From Ferdinandcohnia sp047246645 (GTDB lineage Bacteria > Bacillota > Bacilli > Bacillales > Bacillaceae_L), in the NCBI RefSeq assembly GCF_047246645.1, contig NZ_JBFOKR010000008.1, positions 1-64,000 of the forward strand: a DNA stretch of 64,000 nucleotides, written 5' to 3'. Shown here piece by piece: positions 34,819 to 42,935 of the stretch (the first letter of the stretch is position 1; every line of letters starts with the position of its first letter). The notes below the pieces were generated by a model. The model was not told the DNA's origin, ran no database searches, and was given only the letters and a program-made list of their open reading frames with translations. The position numbers and the translations under genes are program-made.

Positions 34819-35448
34819 TTATTTCGTGCCAAATAGGCGGTCTCCTGCGTCTCCAAGGCCAGGTACGATGTAGCCGTGGTCGTTTAGGTTTTCGTCTAGT
34901 GCTGCGATGTAGATGTCGATGTCTGGGTGTGCTTCTTTAATTGCTTCTACTCCTTCAGGTGCGGCGATTAGACACATAAACTTAATGTTTGTTGCGCCAC
35001 GTTTTTTTAACGAGTTGATTGCTTCAACTGCAGAACCACCAGTTGCTAGCATAGGGTCAACTACGATAAATTCACGCTCTTCTACATCAGAAGGTAATTT
35101 TACATAGTATTCAACAGGCTGTAATGTTTCAGGGTCACGGTAAAGCCCGATATGACCTACTTTTGCAGCTGGGATTAAACGTAGAATGCCATCTACCATT
35201 CCTAGACCAGCGCGAAGAATTGGAACGATTCCTAACTTTTTACCTGATAATACTTTAGATTTTGCTTTTCTCACAGGAGTCTCAATTTCAACTTCTTCTA
35301 ATGGCATATCACGAGTGATTTCAAATGCCATAAGGCTTGCTACTTCATCTACTAATTCACGAAATTCCTTCGTTCCAGTTTTTTTATCACGTATGTATGT
35401 AAGCTTATGTTGAATCAGTGGGTGATCAAAGACGTATACCTTGCCCAT
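34819..35448 (-). CDS. upp: uracil phosphoribosyltransferase
   Basis: Converts uracil and PRPP to UMP in the cytoplasm (pyrimidine salvage). The 209 residues have the PRPP-binding loop VVDPMLATGGSAVEAI, ILRAGLGMVDG and the C-terminal uracil-binding PGLGDAGDRLFGTK. Length is as in B. subtilis. The ATG follows AAGGAGAGAA. Confidence 0.97.
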   Translation of the reverse strand: MGKVYVFDHPLIQHKLTYIRDKKTGTKEFRELVDEVASLMAFEITRDMPLEEVEIETPVRKAKSKVLSGKKLGIVPILRAGLGMVDGILRLIPAAKVGHIGLYRDPETLQPVEYYVKLPSDVEEREFIVVDPMLATGGSAVEAINSLKKRGATNIKFMCLIAAPEGVEAIKEAHPDIDIYIAALDENLNDHGYIVPGLGDAGDRLFGTK

Positions 35449-35763
35449 TAGTGATTCTCTCCTTTTTAATTGGATTCGCTTTTTGGATACTCGTTTTGTG
35501 TAGGACTGCTCTATTTATTCTTCCTTACTGAATGCTCCCTACTCAAATACTTTACAAAAAGTCTTAAGACTGACGCTATAACACTTCAATTGATTTTACA
35601 GAAAAACGTAGGCATGTTCAAGGCATATACGAAAAATATGAAAAACGTTTAGAAAGTTTTTCACATGAAGTTTATTAACTTATTCAACAGGAATATATTT
35701 TACAATTTTATACAAAAGTGATATCATAATAATATGAAAAAGATATAGAATGGAGATGATGGA
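35449..35763. other. upp-SPFH divergent intergenic region
   Basis: About 315 bp. It holds the SPFH promoter near the right end; I see no clear upp promoter, structured RNA or gene. Confidence 0.5.
35699..35727 (+). promoter_or_regulatory. candidate sigma-A promoter of the SPFH gene
   Basis: TTTACA (35699-35704), a 17-nt spacer and TATCAT (35722-35727), 37 bp upstream of the start codon. Confidence 0.5.
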
Positions 35764-36606
35764 ATGAAGGAGAAACAAGTTTGGCGTATTAATGGTTTTT
35801 TAGGTATTTTGATTATTGCTGTTTTTACAGGGCTAGGTGTGTTGATGTTAATCAATACGAAGATTGTTGCGGCGATTCCCCTCTTACTTGCTGCAGTAAT
35901 CCTTGCTACTGGAATCACTATTGTTCAACCTAACCAAGCAGGAGTAGTCATCTTCTTTGGAAGCTATTTAGGTACCATTCGAGATAGCGGACTATTTTTA
36001 ACGGTGCCATTTTCCCTTCGCAGAACGGTTTCATTACGTGTAAACAACTTTAATAGTAAGCGTCTAAAGGTAAACGATGTCGAAGGAAATCCAATCGAGA
36101 TTGCTGCGGTTATTGTTTACAAGGTAGTTGATTCTGCAAAAGCAGTGTTTGATGTGGACCATTATGAGGAATTTGTTGAAATTCAAAGTGAAACTGCAAT
36201 TCGTCACGTTGCCACAAAGTATCCGTATGATACATTTGAAAATGTGGAGTTAACTTTACGTGGGAACTCTGAAGAAATCTCAAACGAACTTGCAACAGAG
36301 CTTCAAGCTCGTCTAAATGTGGCTGGAGTAGAAGTAATCGAAGCACGCTTGACTCACCTGGCATATTCAACAGAAATAGCGCAGGCAATGTTACAACGCC
36401 AGCAGGCAACTGCCATTATAGCTGCACGACAAAAAATTGTAGAGGGTGCAGTTGGTATGGCACAGATGGCCATTAAACAACTTGAACAGGATCGCATTGT
36501 TGACCTTGATGATGAGCGTAAGGTTCAAATGGTTAACAATTTACTTGTCGCAATCGTATCTGAAAAATCTACCCAGCCCGTAATAAATACAGGAAGTCTT
36601 TATTAA
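35764..36606 (+). CDS. SPFH/Band 7 domain membrane protein
   Basis: 280 residues. Two hydrophobic segments (about 10-30 and 35-55) precede an SPFH domain (about 56-230; PNQAGVVIFFGSYLGTIRDSG, RVNNFNSKRLKVND). The C-terminal part has the Ala/Gln-rich coiled coil AMLQRQQATAIIAARQKIVEGAVGMAQ typical of stomatin/prohibitin relatives. Such proteins scaffold membrane microdomains. A 53-codon ribbon-helix-helix gene starts 12 bp downstream, almost certainly co-transcribed. GGAGATGATGGA precedes the ATG. Confidence 0.87.
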   Translation: MKEKQVWRINGFLGILIIAVFTGLGVLMLINTKIVAAIPLLLAAVILATGITIVQPNQAGVVIFFGSYLGTIRDSGLFLTVPFSLRRTVSLRVNNFNSKRLKVNDVEGNPIEIAAVIVYKVVDSAKAVFDVDHYEEFVEIQSETAIRHVATKYPYDTFENVELTLRGNSEEISNELATELQARLNVAGVEVIEARLTHLAYSTEIAQAMLQRQQATAIIAARQKIVEGAVGMAQMAIKQLEQDRIVDLDDERKVQMVNNLLVAIVSEKSTQPVINTGSLY

Positions 36607-36618
36607 TGAGGGCTCATC

Positions 36619-36780
36619 ATGCCTAAGAAGAAAAGCTTTCCGTTACGATTAGACCCTGACCTCTACGAAGTTTTACAAAAATGGGCTGCTGATGATTTTC
36701 GAAGTGTAAATAGCCATATTGAATATTTACTGAGGGAAGCTGCAAAAAAGGCAGGACGAATCCCGAAGAATAAACAATAA
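36619..36780 (+). CDS. Arc-like ribbon-helix-helix small protein
   Basis: 53 residues, below the usual gene-finder cut-off. It begins MPKKKSFPLRLDPDLYEVLQ and continues KWAADDFRSVNSHIEYLLRE: a beta-strand (FPLRLD) and two helices as in Arc/MetJ/CopG DNA-binding proteins, with a basic tail. GAGGG lies 7 nt upstream of the ATG, and an intrinsic terminator follows 9 bp after the stop. These features and the SPFH gene 12 bp upstream make it real. It may be an autoregulator or a membrane-tethered partner. Confidence 0.8.
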   Translation: MPKKKSFPLRLDPDLYEVLQKWAADDFRSVNSHIEYLLREAAKKAGRIPKNKQ

Positions 36781-36789
36781 AAGGTCGAG

Positions 36790-36815
36790 AACTCGCTGAT
36801 TGGCGAGTTTTTTTG
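36790..36815 (+). terminator. terminator of the SPFH/RHH operon
   Basis: AACTCGC (36790-36796) and GCGAGTT (36803-36809) pair, followed by a run of T. Confidence 0.88.
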
Positions 36816-36844
36816 ATATACAAAAAGTGTTTATGCATTATATT

Positions 36845-36955
36845 TGAGATTTCTGCACGATAACCTGAGATTTCTGCACGATAATAAAAATTTATGCATT
36901 TTAAAAACGATCTCCGCATTTTAATCGGAATTTATGGATTTTAGCAAAAATCAAA
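36845..36955. repeat. short AT-rich tandem repeats
   Basis: TGAGATTTCTGCACGATAA occurs twice with a 21-bp period (36845 and 36866), followed by variants with ATGCATTTT, CCGCATTTT and ATGGATTTT. Non-coding, between two terminators. Confidence 0.55.
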
Positions 36956-36979
36956 AAAGACAGCCCAACCCGGACTGTC
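36951..36979 (-). terminator. glyA terminator
   Basis: GACAGCCC (36959-36966) and GGACTGTC (36972-36979) pair with one G-T and six T follow on the minus strand. Confidence 0.85.
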
Positions 36980-36989
36980 CTCATCAATC

Positions 36990-38231
36990 TTAATATTCTT
37001 TATACAACGTAAACTTCCCTGTTAAAGCTTCCACACGTTGTTTAGCTTCGTTCAGCTTTTCTTCATTCTCTGCATTTTTCAATGTAAATGCGATAAGAGA
37101 TGCAATCTCATCCATTTCTTCAAGACTAAAACCTCTACTTGTAACCGCAGCGGTTCCAATTCTGATACCACTCGTTACAAATGGACTTTCAGGGTCAAAT
37201 GGAATTGTATTTTTATTAACTGTGATTCCTACTTCGTCTAATACTTTCTCAGCAACTTTACCAGTAAGACCAAGAGAACGTACATCAACTAATAATAAGT
37301 GATTGTCTGTACCATCAGATACAAGCTGTAAGCCTTCCTTTTTCAACGCTTCAGCCAGGCGCGCCGCGTTATCAATGATGCTTTTCACATATACTTTGAA
37401 ATCATCTTGAAGTGCTTCACCGAAAGCCACTGCTTTTGCTGCAATCACATGCATTAATGGGCCACCTTGGATACCAGGGAAAATCGATTTATCAATTTTC
37501 TTTGCAAATTCTTCTTTACAAAGAATCATTCCTCCACGTGGTCCACGTAATGTTTTATGGGTAGTAGTTGTTACGAAATCTGCATAAGGTACTGGATTTT
37601 GGTGAAGACCTGCTGCTACTAACCCGGCAATATGAGCCATATCAACCATTAAGTATGCGCCAACTTCATCAGCAATTTCGCGGAACTTTTTAAAATCAAT
37701 CGCACGTGGGTACGCACTCGCACCTGCCACGATTAATTTTGGATTATGTAATTTAGCTTTTTCACGTACATCTTCATAGTTAATAACATGTGTATCTGGA
37801 TTAACTCCGTATTCAACGAAATTGTATTGAATTCCACTGAAGTTTACCGGGCTACCGTGCGTTAAGTGCCCACCGTGAGATAAGTTCATTCCAAGTACAG
37901 TGTCACCTTGCTCTAAAATCGTGAAATACACAGCCATGTTTGCTTGTGCACCTGAATGCGGTTGCACATTTACATGCTCCGCACCGAAAATTTCCTTTGC
38001 ACGATCTCTTGCAATATTTTCAGCAACATCGACATGCTCACAACCACCGTAATAACGACGACCAGGATACCCCTCTGCATATTTGTTAGTTAAAACTGAA
38101 CCCTGTGCTTCCATCACTGCTTCGCTAACAAAGTTTTCTGAGGCAATCAATTCAATCTTGGTACGCTGTCTTTGTAGCTCATCTTGAATAGCACTAAATA
38201 CTAGCTGATCTTGCTCCGATAAATGTTTCAT
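36990..38231 (-). CDS. glyA: serine hydroxymethyltransferase
   Basis: A PLP enzyme that interconverts serine/THF and glycine/5,10-methylene-THF, the main source of one-carbon units. The 413 residues have the PLP-lysine motif VTTTTHKTLRGPRGG, GYPGRRYYGGCEHVD and VDMAHIAGLVAAGLHQNP. Normal length. The ATG follows AAAGGAGG. Confidence 0.98.
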   Translation of the reverse strand: MKHLSEQDQLVFSAIQDELQRQRTKIELIASENFVSEAVMEAQGSVLTNKYAEGYPGRRYYGGCEHVDVAENIARDRAKEIFGAEHVNVQPHSGAQANMAVYFTILEQGDTVLGMNLSHGGHLTHGSPVNFSGIQYNFVEYGVNPDTHVINYEDVREKAKLHNPKLIVAGASAYPRAIDFKKFREIADEVGAYLMVDMAHIAGLVAAGLHQNPVPYADFVTTTTHKTLRGPRGGMILCKEEFAKKIDKSIFPGIQGGPLMHVIAAKAVAFGEALQDDFKVYVKSIIDNAARLAEALKKEGLQLVSDGTDNHLLLVDVRSLGLTGKVAEKVLDEVGITVNKNTIPFDPESPFVTSGIRIGTAAVTSRGFSLEEMDEIASLIAFTLKNAENEEKLNEAKQRVEALTGKFTLYKEY

Positions 38232-38408
38232 TGGAATCCTCCTTTTAATCTATTTATTGGTATATAATCTACTTTTTGCAAATTCTTCTCCATTGTAACA
38301 CTTTTGCCACAAGGGAGGAAGATAGGGATTAATCTATCTAAAAGAGGGATTGCCTACAAAAAAATTGAATAGGGACATAGTAAATACATACACCAAGGAG
38401 TGGTACAA

Positions 38409-38813
38409 ATGATTTATCAGACAAATCTAGAAAACATCAAACCTACGATGTTAGAAGGCTTTTTTGACGGCTGGCCAAGTCCACCAAATCCAGAAACTCA
38501 CTTCAAAATACTTGAAAATAGTTATAGGATTATCGTTGCTATCGATGACCAAACCAACAAAGTGGTCGGGTTTATTACTGCGATTAGTGACGGAGTGCTA
38601 TCAGCTTATATACCTTTACTAGAGGTATTGCCCAGTTATAAAAGTCTAGGGATTGGGTCAGAATTGGTAAAACGAATGCTAGAAGAGTTAAAGGATATTT
38701 ATATGATTGATTTAATGTGTGATGAAAATCTACAAACCTACTATGAAAAATTTGGGATGATAAAAGCGAATGGGATGATTGTGCGTAACTTCGGGAGGCA
38801 ATCAGGAAAATAA
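38409..38813 (+). CDS. GNAT-family N-acetyltransferase
   Basis: 134 residues with the acetyl-CoA loop PSYKSLGIGSELVKRML and the C-terminal TYYEKFGMIKANGM motif of GNAT proteins. The ATG at 38409 has AAGGAG 8 nt upstream; an in-frame GTG at 38400 abuts that site. A single gene convergent with the anti-sigma gene. The substrate is unknown. Confidence 0.85.
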   Translation: MIYQTNLENIKPTMLEGFFDGWPSPPNPETHFKILENSYRIIVAIDDQTNKVVGFITAISDGVLSAYIPLLEVLPSYKSLGIGSELVKRMLEELKDIYMIDLMCDENLQTYYEKFGMIKANGMIVRNFGRQSGK

Positions 38814-38814
38814 A

Positions 38815-38840
38815 TAGACAAGGGGATTCCCCCTTGCCTC
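38815..38840. terminator. bidirectional terminator between GNAT and anti-sigma genes
   Basis: CAAGGGG (38819-38825) and CCCCTTG (38830-38836) pair with loop ATTC. The minus strand continues into TCTATTTATTTT. Confidence 0.65.
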
Positions 38841-38843
38841 TCA

Positions 38844-39851
38844 TTATTCCGTCCAGTTCCAATACTCAAACTCTCCCAGTTGAACGCTGCGGAACTCTGG
38901 TTCCTCGATTAGTTTAAGCAACTCTTTCACTGGTCCAGTTACAACAGCACCATACACTTGAAACCCATTTTCCTTCAAATACTCGTGCCGTTCTTCAAGA
39001 TACCAGATTCCAAGTTCATGTTGAATATAATAATTGGTCTCATCCTCGAGGAGGTTTTTCATATTTTCCAGCATGGTTTTCTGATTTTCCTCGATGGTTT
39101 GACTATCTAGCATGTACATGGCATAGCCTCGAAAGTCATCATCCATTTTTACTGCTCTTGTTAAACCAATCGTATCCACCGACATATTTTGCCCGTCTCC
39201 GGTACTAGACCATCCTGCTTCAAATTCTGTAATTTCTCCCGCATAAACCGGCATCCAAAGAATGTCCACATCATATTTTTCAAGTTTTTCTAGCAACTCT
39301 TTAGGCTCATAATACTTACTTGTTGAAAAAGCCAAGTCTGCAACGGTACCTTCATGAACCTTTTCAAGTGTTTCTCTGGCAATTTCATCTCCATATGAAC
39401 TTGCACCAATTTTCTTTCCTGTCCGAGGGTCCTCAGGCAAAACGAACCCAAACCGTTTGTTATCTGATGGCCTTAGATAGGATATATCTCTAGTGGAGGT
39501 AAATGGTAATAACCGCTTAGTTGCATTCCACTCACCGATAACCTGCTCTTCTTTCCCAACCGTTCGATACAACGGGATATTGAATTTTTGACTAAGAAAA
39601 GGGGTTATATCATTTGTTGTATGGGACGCATAATCACCATGAAGTCCTGATTGTGTCCAATCAATTCCTAGATTTATATGGAACGCATGCTTATCATCAA
39701 TTTTTGAGGCGTTATAGCCAATCGTCAAAACGACCATGTATATTCCATAAATCAATAAGAGAAGCAGAACAACTCTTACGACTCGAACCGTTAGCAGAAA
39801 ACGATATTTCCACATAACCTTTTTTTCTTTTTCCTTTGTCCATTCTGTCAT
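38844..39851 (-). CDS. putative membrane-bound anti-sigma factor (sigma factor regulator domains)
   Basis: 335 residues. A short cytoplasmic N terminus is followed by one membrane helix (about 26-48) and a large extracytoplasmic part. I place it with the sigma-regulator N- and C-terminal families found after ECF sigma genes in bacilli. It is 2 bp downstream of the sigma gene, so the two are co-expressed. The inducing signal is unknown. Confidence 0.8.
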   Translation of the reverse strand: MTEWTKEKEKKVMWKYRFLLTVRVVRVVLLLLLIYGIYMVVLTIGYNASKIDDKHAFHINLGIDWTQSGLHGDYASHTTNDITPFLSQKFNIPLYRTVGKEEQVIGEWNATKRLLPFTSTRDISYLRPSDNKRFGFVLPEDPRTGKKIGASSYGDEIARETLEKVHEGTVADLAFSTSKYYEPKELLEKLEKYDVDILWMPVYAGEITEFEAGWSSTGDGQNMSVDTIGLTRAVKMDDDFRGYAMYMLDSQTIEENQKTMLENMKNLLEDETNYYIQHELGIWYLEERHEYLKENGFQVYGAVVTGPVKELLKLIEEPEFRSVQLGEFEYWNWTE

Positions 39852-39853
39852 CT

Positions 39854-40396
39854 TTACTCACCTTCCTTATTTTCCTTTTCCTCTGGGCTTGCTAGATATT
39901 CAATTCCCAAGGCTTGCAATTTCTTTCGCGCTCTATGAAGAGTCACTTTTACTTGAGAATCGGTTAACTCCATTGCCTGCTCAATTTCTTCATATGTGAA
40001 TTCTGCCATTTCTCGTAAATATAAAATCGTTCGATAGTTTTCAGGAAGTAAATCAAGGATATCTGCCAGTTCAGTACTGGTTTCCTTCTCCACCATTACA
40101 TCCTCTGGTACACCATATGGGCTTACCATCTCTCCTTTTTCATAAAAAGGGACCCATTTCCAACGTTGACGTTTTCTCCATTCATCAAGGTAGGTATTTC
40201 TAGCTACCCGAAAAAGCCACGGTTTTACATCTTCATACTTATAAAAGGCCAGAGAAACAGTAGCGCGGTAGAAGGTTTCCTGGACGAGTTCTTCTGCTAG
40301 ATTGGGAGAACCAGACATACGCAGTAAATAATAATAGAGGGATTCCGCATACCGACGATAAATATCGTCGAGTTTTTCATTACGTTCTTTACTCAC
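39854..40396 (-). CDS. ECF-type RNA polymerase sigma factor
   Basis: 180 residues. Region 2 is YYLLRMSGSPNLAEELVQETFYRA and VKPWLFRVARNTYLDEWRKRQR. Region 4 is LLPENYRTILYLREMAEFTYEEIEQAM followed by SQVKVTLHRARKKLQ. The start is GTG at 40396 with GAGGGGGA upstream. An ECF-like promoter lies just upstream, implying autoregulation. The anti-sigma follows. Confidence 0.93.
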   Translation of the reverse strand: MSKERNEKLDDIYRRYAESLYYYLLRMSGSPNLAEELVQETFYRATVSLAFYKYEDVKPWLFRVARNTYLDEWRKRQRWKWVPFYEKGEMVSPYGVPEDVMVEKETSTELADILDLLPENYRTILYLREMAEFTYEEIEQAMELTDSQVKVTLHRARKKLQALGIEYLASPEEKENKEGE

Positions 40397-40446
40397 CTGC
40401 GTCCCCCTCTCTCCGAATTGCCATTTCTTCCATCATACATCACTTA

Positions 40447-40475
40447 GAAAACGAATGAAGGGGAGAAATGTTACA
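40447..40475 (-). promoter_or_regulatory. candidate autoregulated ECF promoter
   Basis: On the minus strand TGTAAC (rc of 40470-40475) is followed after exactly 16 nt by CGTTTTC. The ECF pattern is an AAC-containing -35 and a CGT -10 with N16. Confidence 0.6.
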
Positions 40476-40932
40476 CTGGTTTTTTTAAAAATTTTTTATT
40501 TTTTTAAGGGCTTTTTTTATACGATTGTTATTTGCCTTGTTACTTCGGTGTGAAAGGTTTATAAATTCGTGATTTGCGCTATACTCGCTTTCCACGAGCG
40601 GACTGATGCCTCCTACGAAATGCGGAGGCTTCTGCTCAGTAACGAGGAGTTTGAGATTTTTCGGGTATATAGTCGCTAAAGCAAGTCAAGTCGCAAGTTC
40701 TTTCGGGGTTTCACATAGACAAGGAAGGCTCCGGCACATCTGCATCCCACGAAGAAAATACATAGCATTTTGCAACATGTTAGAACATCTGCTACTGTTT
40801 TGTTTTGTGTACGAAGAATCAAATGAATTTGTGAAACAAACTCATTGTATATTGGAAATTTGTGTTAAACTAAGTAAAAATTGTACTAAACTACGGAGAA
40901 GTTGTTTATTGTTAAAAAAGGATGTGTCTAAA
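40476..40932 (+). repeat. degenerate family B repeat upstream of the signal peptidase gene
   Basis: About 40570-40775 aligns with the family B copy at 55090-55395 (ACTCGCTTTCC, GCGGAC, GCCTCCT, TAGTCGCTAAAGC, ACGAAGAAAATAC) but is diverged. The rest up to 40932 is AT-rich upstream DNA. An in-frame extension of the sip frame runs through the repeat; I treat it as non-coding. Confidence 0.6.
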
Positions 40933-41553
40933 ATGCTATACAAAAGATTACTAGGTGAGATTTTTAGTTGGAGTAAGGCGCTTTTATTTGCATTATTAAT
41001 CTCAATAATTGTTAGTGCTTTTGTTCTCCAACCTTTTACAGTTAGCGGAAGCTCTATGGAGCCTACTTTTGATGGTAAAGATCCTACAAATAAAGATAAA
41101 ATTGGAGACCGTGTTCTTTTATATAAAAGTGGATACCTTTTAGGTGAAAAACCAAAATACAATGATATCGTAATCATAGACAGTCGTGTTAATAAAAACA
41201 GAGGCATAAAAGATAAACTCTCTGAAAGCCCTATCGTTAGTTTTATTTTTGGAACTAATGATACCAACTATAGACTTTGGATAAAAAGAATAATTGGGAA
41301 AGAAGGAGATACTTTAGAATTTAAGGATGGCAAAGTTTATCGGAACGGTGAGGAATTAATCGAAGAGTACATAAAGGAAGACATGGCATTTCCATTTGAA
41401 ACAATAGTTGTTCCTGAAAAACATGTTTTTGTTATGGGTGATAATAGGAATGGAAGTCGTGATAGTAGGTAAATAGGCCCTGTTCCAATTGATAACATTG
41501 TGGGTAAAGTATTGTTTAGATTTTATCCGTTCGATAAAATAAAAGAATTTTAA
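40933..41553 (+). pseudogene. type I signal peptidase with premature stop codon
   Basis: The frame encodes a signal peptidase: a membrane anchor (about 15-36), box B SGSSMEPTF with the catalytic Ser, box D RLWIKRIIGKEGD with the catalytic Lys, and box E GDNRNGSRDSR. A TAA at 41470-41472 immediately follows SRDSR. Beyond it the same frame reads IGPVPIDNIVGKVLFRFYPF to a TAA at 41551, exactly the family's normal C-terminal end. One substitution has thus removed about 26 residues. The truncated 179-residue form could retain activity, so loss is probable but not certain. Confidence 0.75.
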
Positions 41554-41573
41554 TTGATAAGTATTTGTTCAAC

Positions 41574-41606
41574 AAATCCCCTACTTTTCAGTATGTAGGG
41601 GATTTT
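41574..41606 (+). terminator. terminator between the sip pseudogene and ywlG
   Basis: AAATCCCCTAC (41574-41584) and GTAGGGGATTT (41595-41605) form an 11-bp stem; T follows on the plus strand. Confidence 0.75.
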
Positions 41607-41608
41607 CA

Positions 41609-42178
41609 CTAGCACTTTTTATTTTCTTTTTTATCCGGGTAAACGGCTCTCTCGCCGCCGATTAGTTTTGGTCTTGTTTTAGCCATTGTGACATGAGCCC
41701 CGCCTAGCTCTTTAACCGAGCTGCGGATTGGAACTGCCACATGCTTAAGGTGCATTCCGATAAAAGTATCACCAATATCTATGCCCGCTTCTGCTTTAAT
41801 AAATTCGATTACCACAGGGTCTGCTAGATGTTCGTATGCATACGTAGCCATTGCCCCTCCGGCTGAGCGTACCGGAACAACGGTTACAGGTTCATAATTT
41901 CGCTCTTTTGCTGTTTTTCGTTCAATAACCAGAGCCCGATTTAAATGCTCACAGCATTGAAAAGCAAGCTCCACTCCAACATCAGACTGTAGAGACTGTA
42001 GTTCAGAAAAAATCAATTCCGCCACTTCCGTTGATCCAGCTGTACCAATCCGCTCACCAATCACTTCACTCGTCGAGCAACCAATTACCAGAAGCTGCCC
42101 AGCCTCCAACGAAGCCTGCTCCACAAAATCCGATAAAATGGTTCTCAACTGCCCCCTCAACTCATCCAACTCCGTCAT
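41609..42178 (-). CDS. ywlG: DUF436 family protein YwlG
   Basis: 189 residues. Conserved features are LVIGCSTSEVIGERIG, FQCCEHLNRALVIE, VPVRSAGGAMATYAYEHL and DIGDTFIGMHLKHVAVPIR. A widely conserved Firmicutes family between rpiB and glyA; function not established as far as I know. The start is ATG at 42178 with AAGGAG 8 nt upstream; a GTG three codons earlier abuts that site. Confidence 0.9.
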   Translation of the reverse strand: MTELDELRGQLRTILSDFVEQASLEAGQLLVIGCSTSEVIGERIGTAGSTEVAELIFSELQSLQSDVGVELAFQCCEHLNRALVIERKTAKERNYEPVTVVPVRSAGGAMATYAYEHLADPVVIEFIKAEAGIDIGDTFIGMHLKHVAVPIRSSVKELGGAHVTMAKTRPKLIGGERAVYPDKKENKKC

Positions 42179-42199
42179 CCAACACACTCCTTCCTCAGT

Positions 42200-42303
42200 G
42201 GTCTTCTACCCACAATATCCACATTATACACAATGGTGTCAGGCACCACAGAAATACAAATGTACGCCTGAGGTGGACACACCAAAAGTTCCACCTGCAG
42301 GCG
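42200..42303 (+). repeat. family C REP-like repeat
   Basis: TATCCACATTAT, then the core GGTGTCAGGCACC (42235-42247), then ACAGAAATACAAATG and AGGTGGACA. It separates rpiB from ywlG. Confidence 0.75.
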
Positions 42304-42311
42304 TTAAGATG

Positions 42312-42764
42312 TTATTCGCCAAATGGGCTGTTCTCGAAAGCTGAGATTTTGTTGATTCTGTTTTCGTGTCTGCCACCTAAGAATTCGGTTGTTAGCCATG
42401 CTTGTGCGATTTCTCTTGCTAGTCCTGGACCGATTACACGTTCGCCCATTGCAAGAATATTGCTATCGTTATGCTCACGAGTTGCTTTTGCGCTAAATAC
42501 ATCATGAACAAGTGCACAACGAATTCCATTCACTTTGTTGGCAGCAATGCTCATTCCAATACCTGTCCCACAAATTAGGATTCCACGGTCAAATTCTCCC
42601 GCTGCCACCTTTTTAGCCACTGGTAGCGCATAATCAGGATAATCTACTGATGTTGAACATTCACAGCCAAAGTCCTCATATTCAATACCTAGTTCATCCA
42701 TTAAACCTTTAATTTCTTCTCGTAATACCAATCCGCCATGATCAGATGCAATTGCAATTTTCAC
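42312..42764 (-). CDS. rpiB: ribose-5-phosphate isomerase B
   Basis: Interconverts ribose-5-phosphate and ribulose-5-phosphate. 150 residues with IASDHGG, the CGTGIGMSIAANKVNGIRCA loop (active-site Cys) and SAKATREHNDSNILAMGERVIG. The start is GTG at 42764 after AGGGGGA; the longer frame to 42782 includes the ribosome site. Confidence 0.94.
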   Translation of the reverse strand: MKIAIASDHGGLVLREEIKGLMDELGIEYEDFGCECSTSVDYPDYALPVAKKVAAGEFDRGILICGTGIGMSIAANKVNGIRCALVHDVFSAKATREHNDSNILAMGERVIGPGLAREIAQAWLTTEFLGGRHENRINKISAFENSPFGE

Positions 42765-42856
42765 GATAATCCCCCTATTCAACTTCTTTTAGTATTAGTA
42801 TATTCAAAAATAACTACACGAACCAAACTGGAAGTTTTGCAATTCCGGAAGTAAAG

Positions 42857-42869
42857 GGTGCCTGTCACC
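42857..42869. repeat. family C core, GGTGCCTGTCACC variant
   Basis: A 13-bp imperfect palindrome between the chemoreceptor and rpiB. The TGTCACC variant is shared with 63424-63436 and 63513-63525. Confidence 0.5.
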
Positions 42870-42935
42870 TCCGCAAATCCTGCTCAACTATTATTAATCC
42901 TTATGTATAATCTAATGCCACTCTACCCACAACTA

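Noticed and set aside
41470..41553. Programmed stop-codon read-through in the signal peptidase gene
   Set aside because: The stop is TAA, there is no recoding structure after it that I can see, and such read-through is not known in this family. A mutation or sequencing error is simpler.
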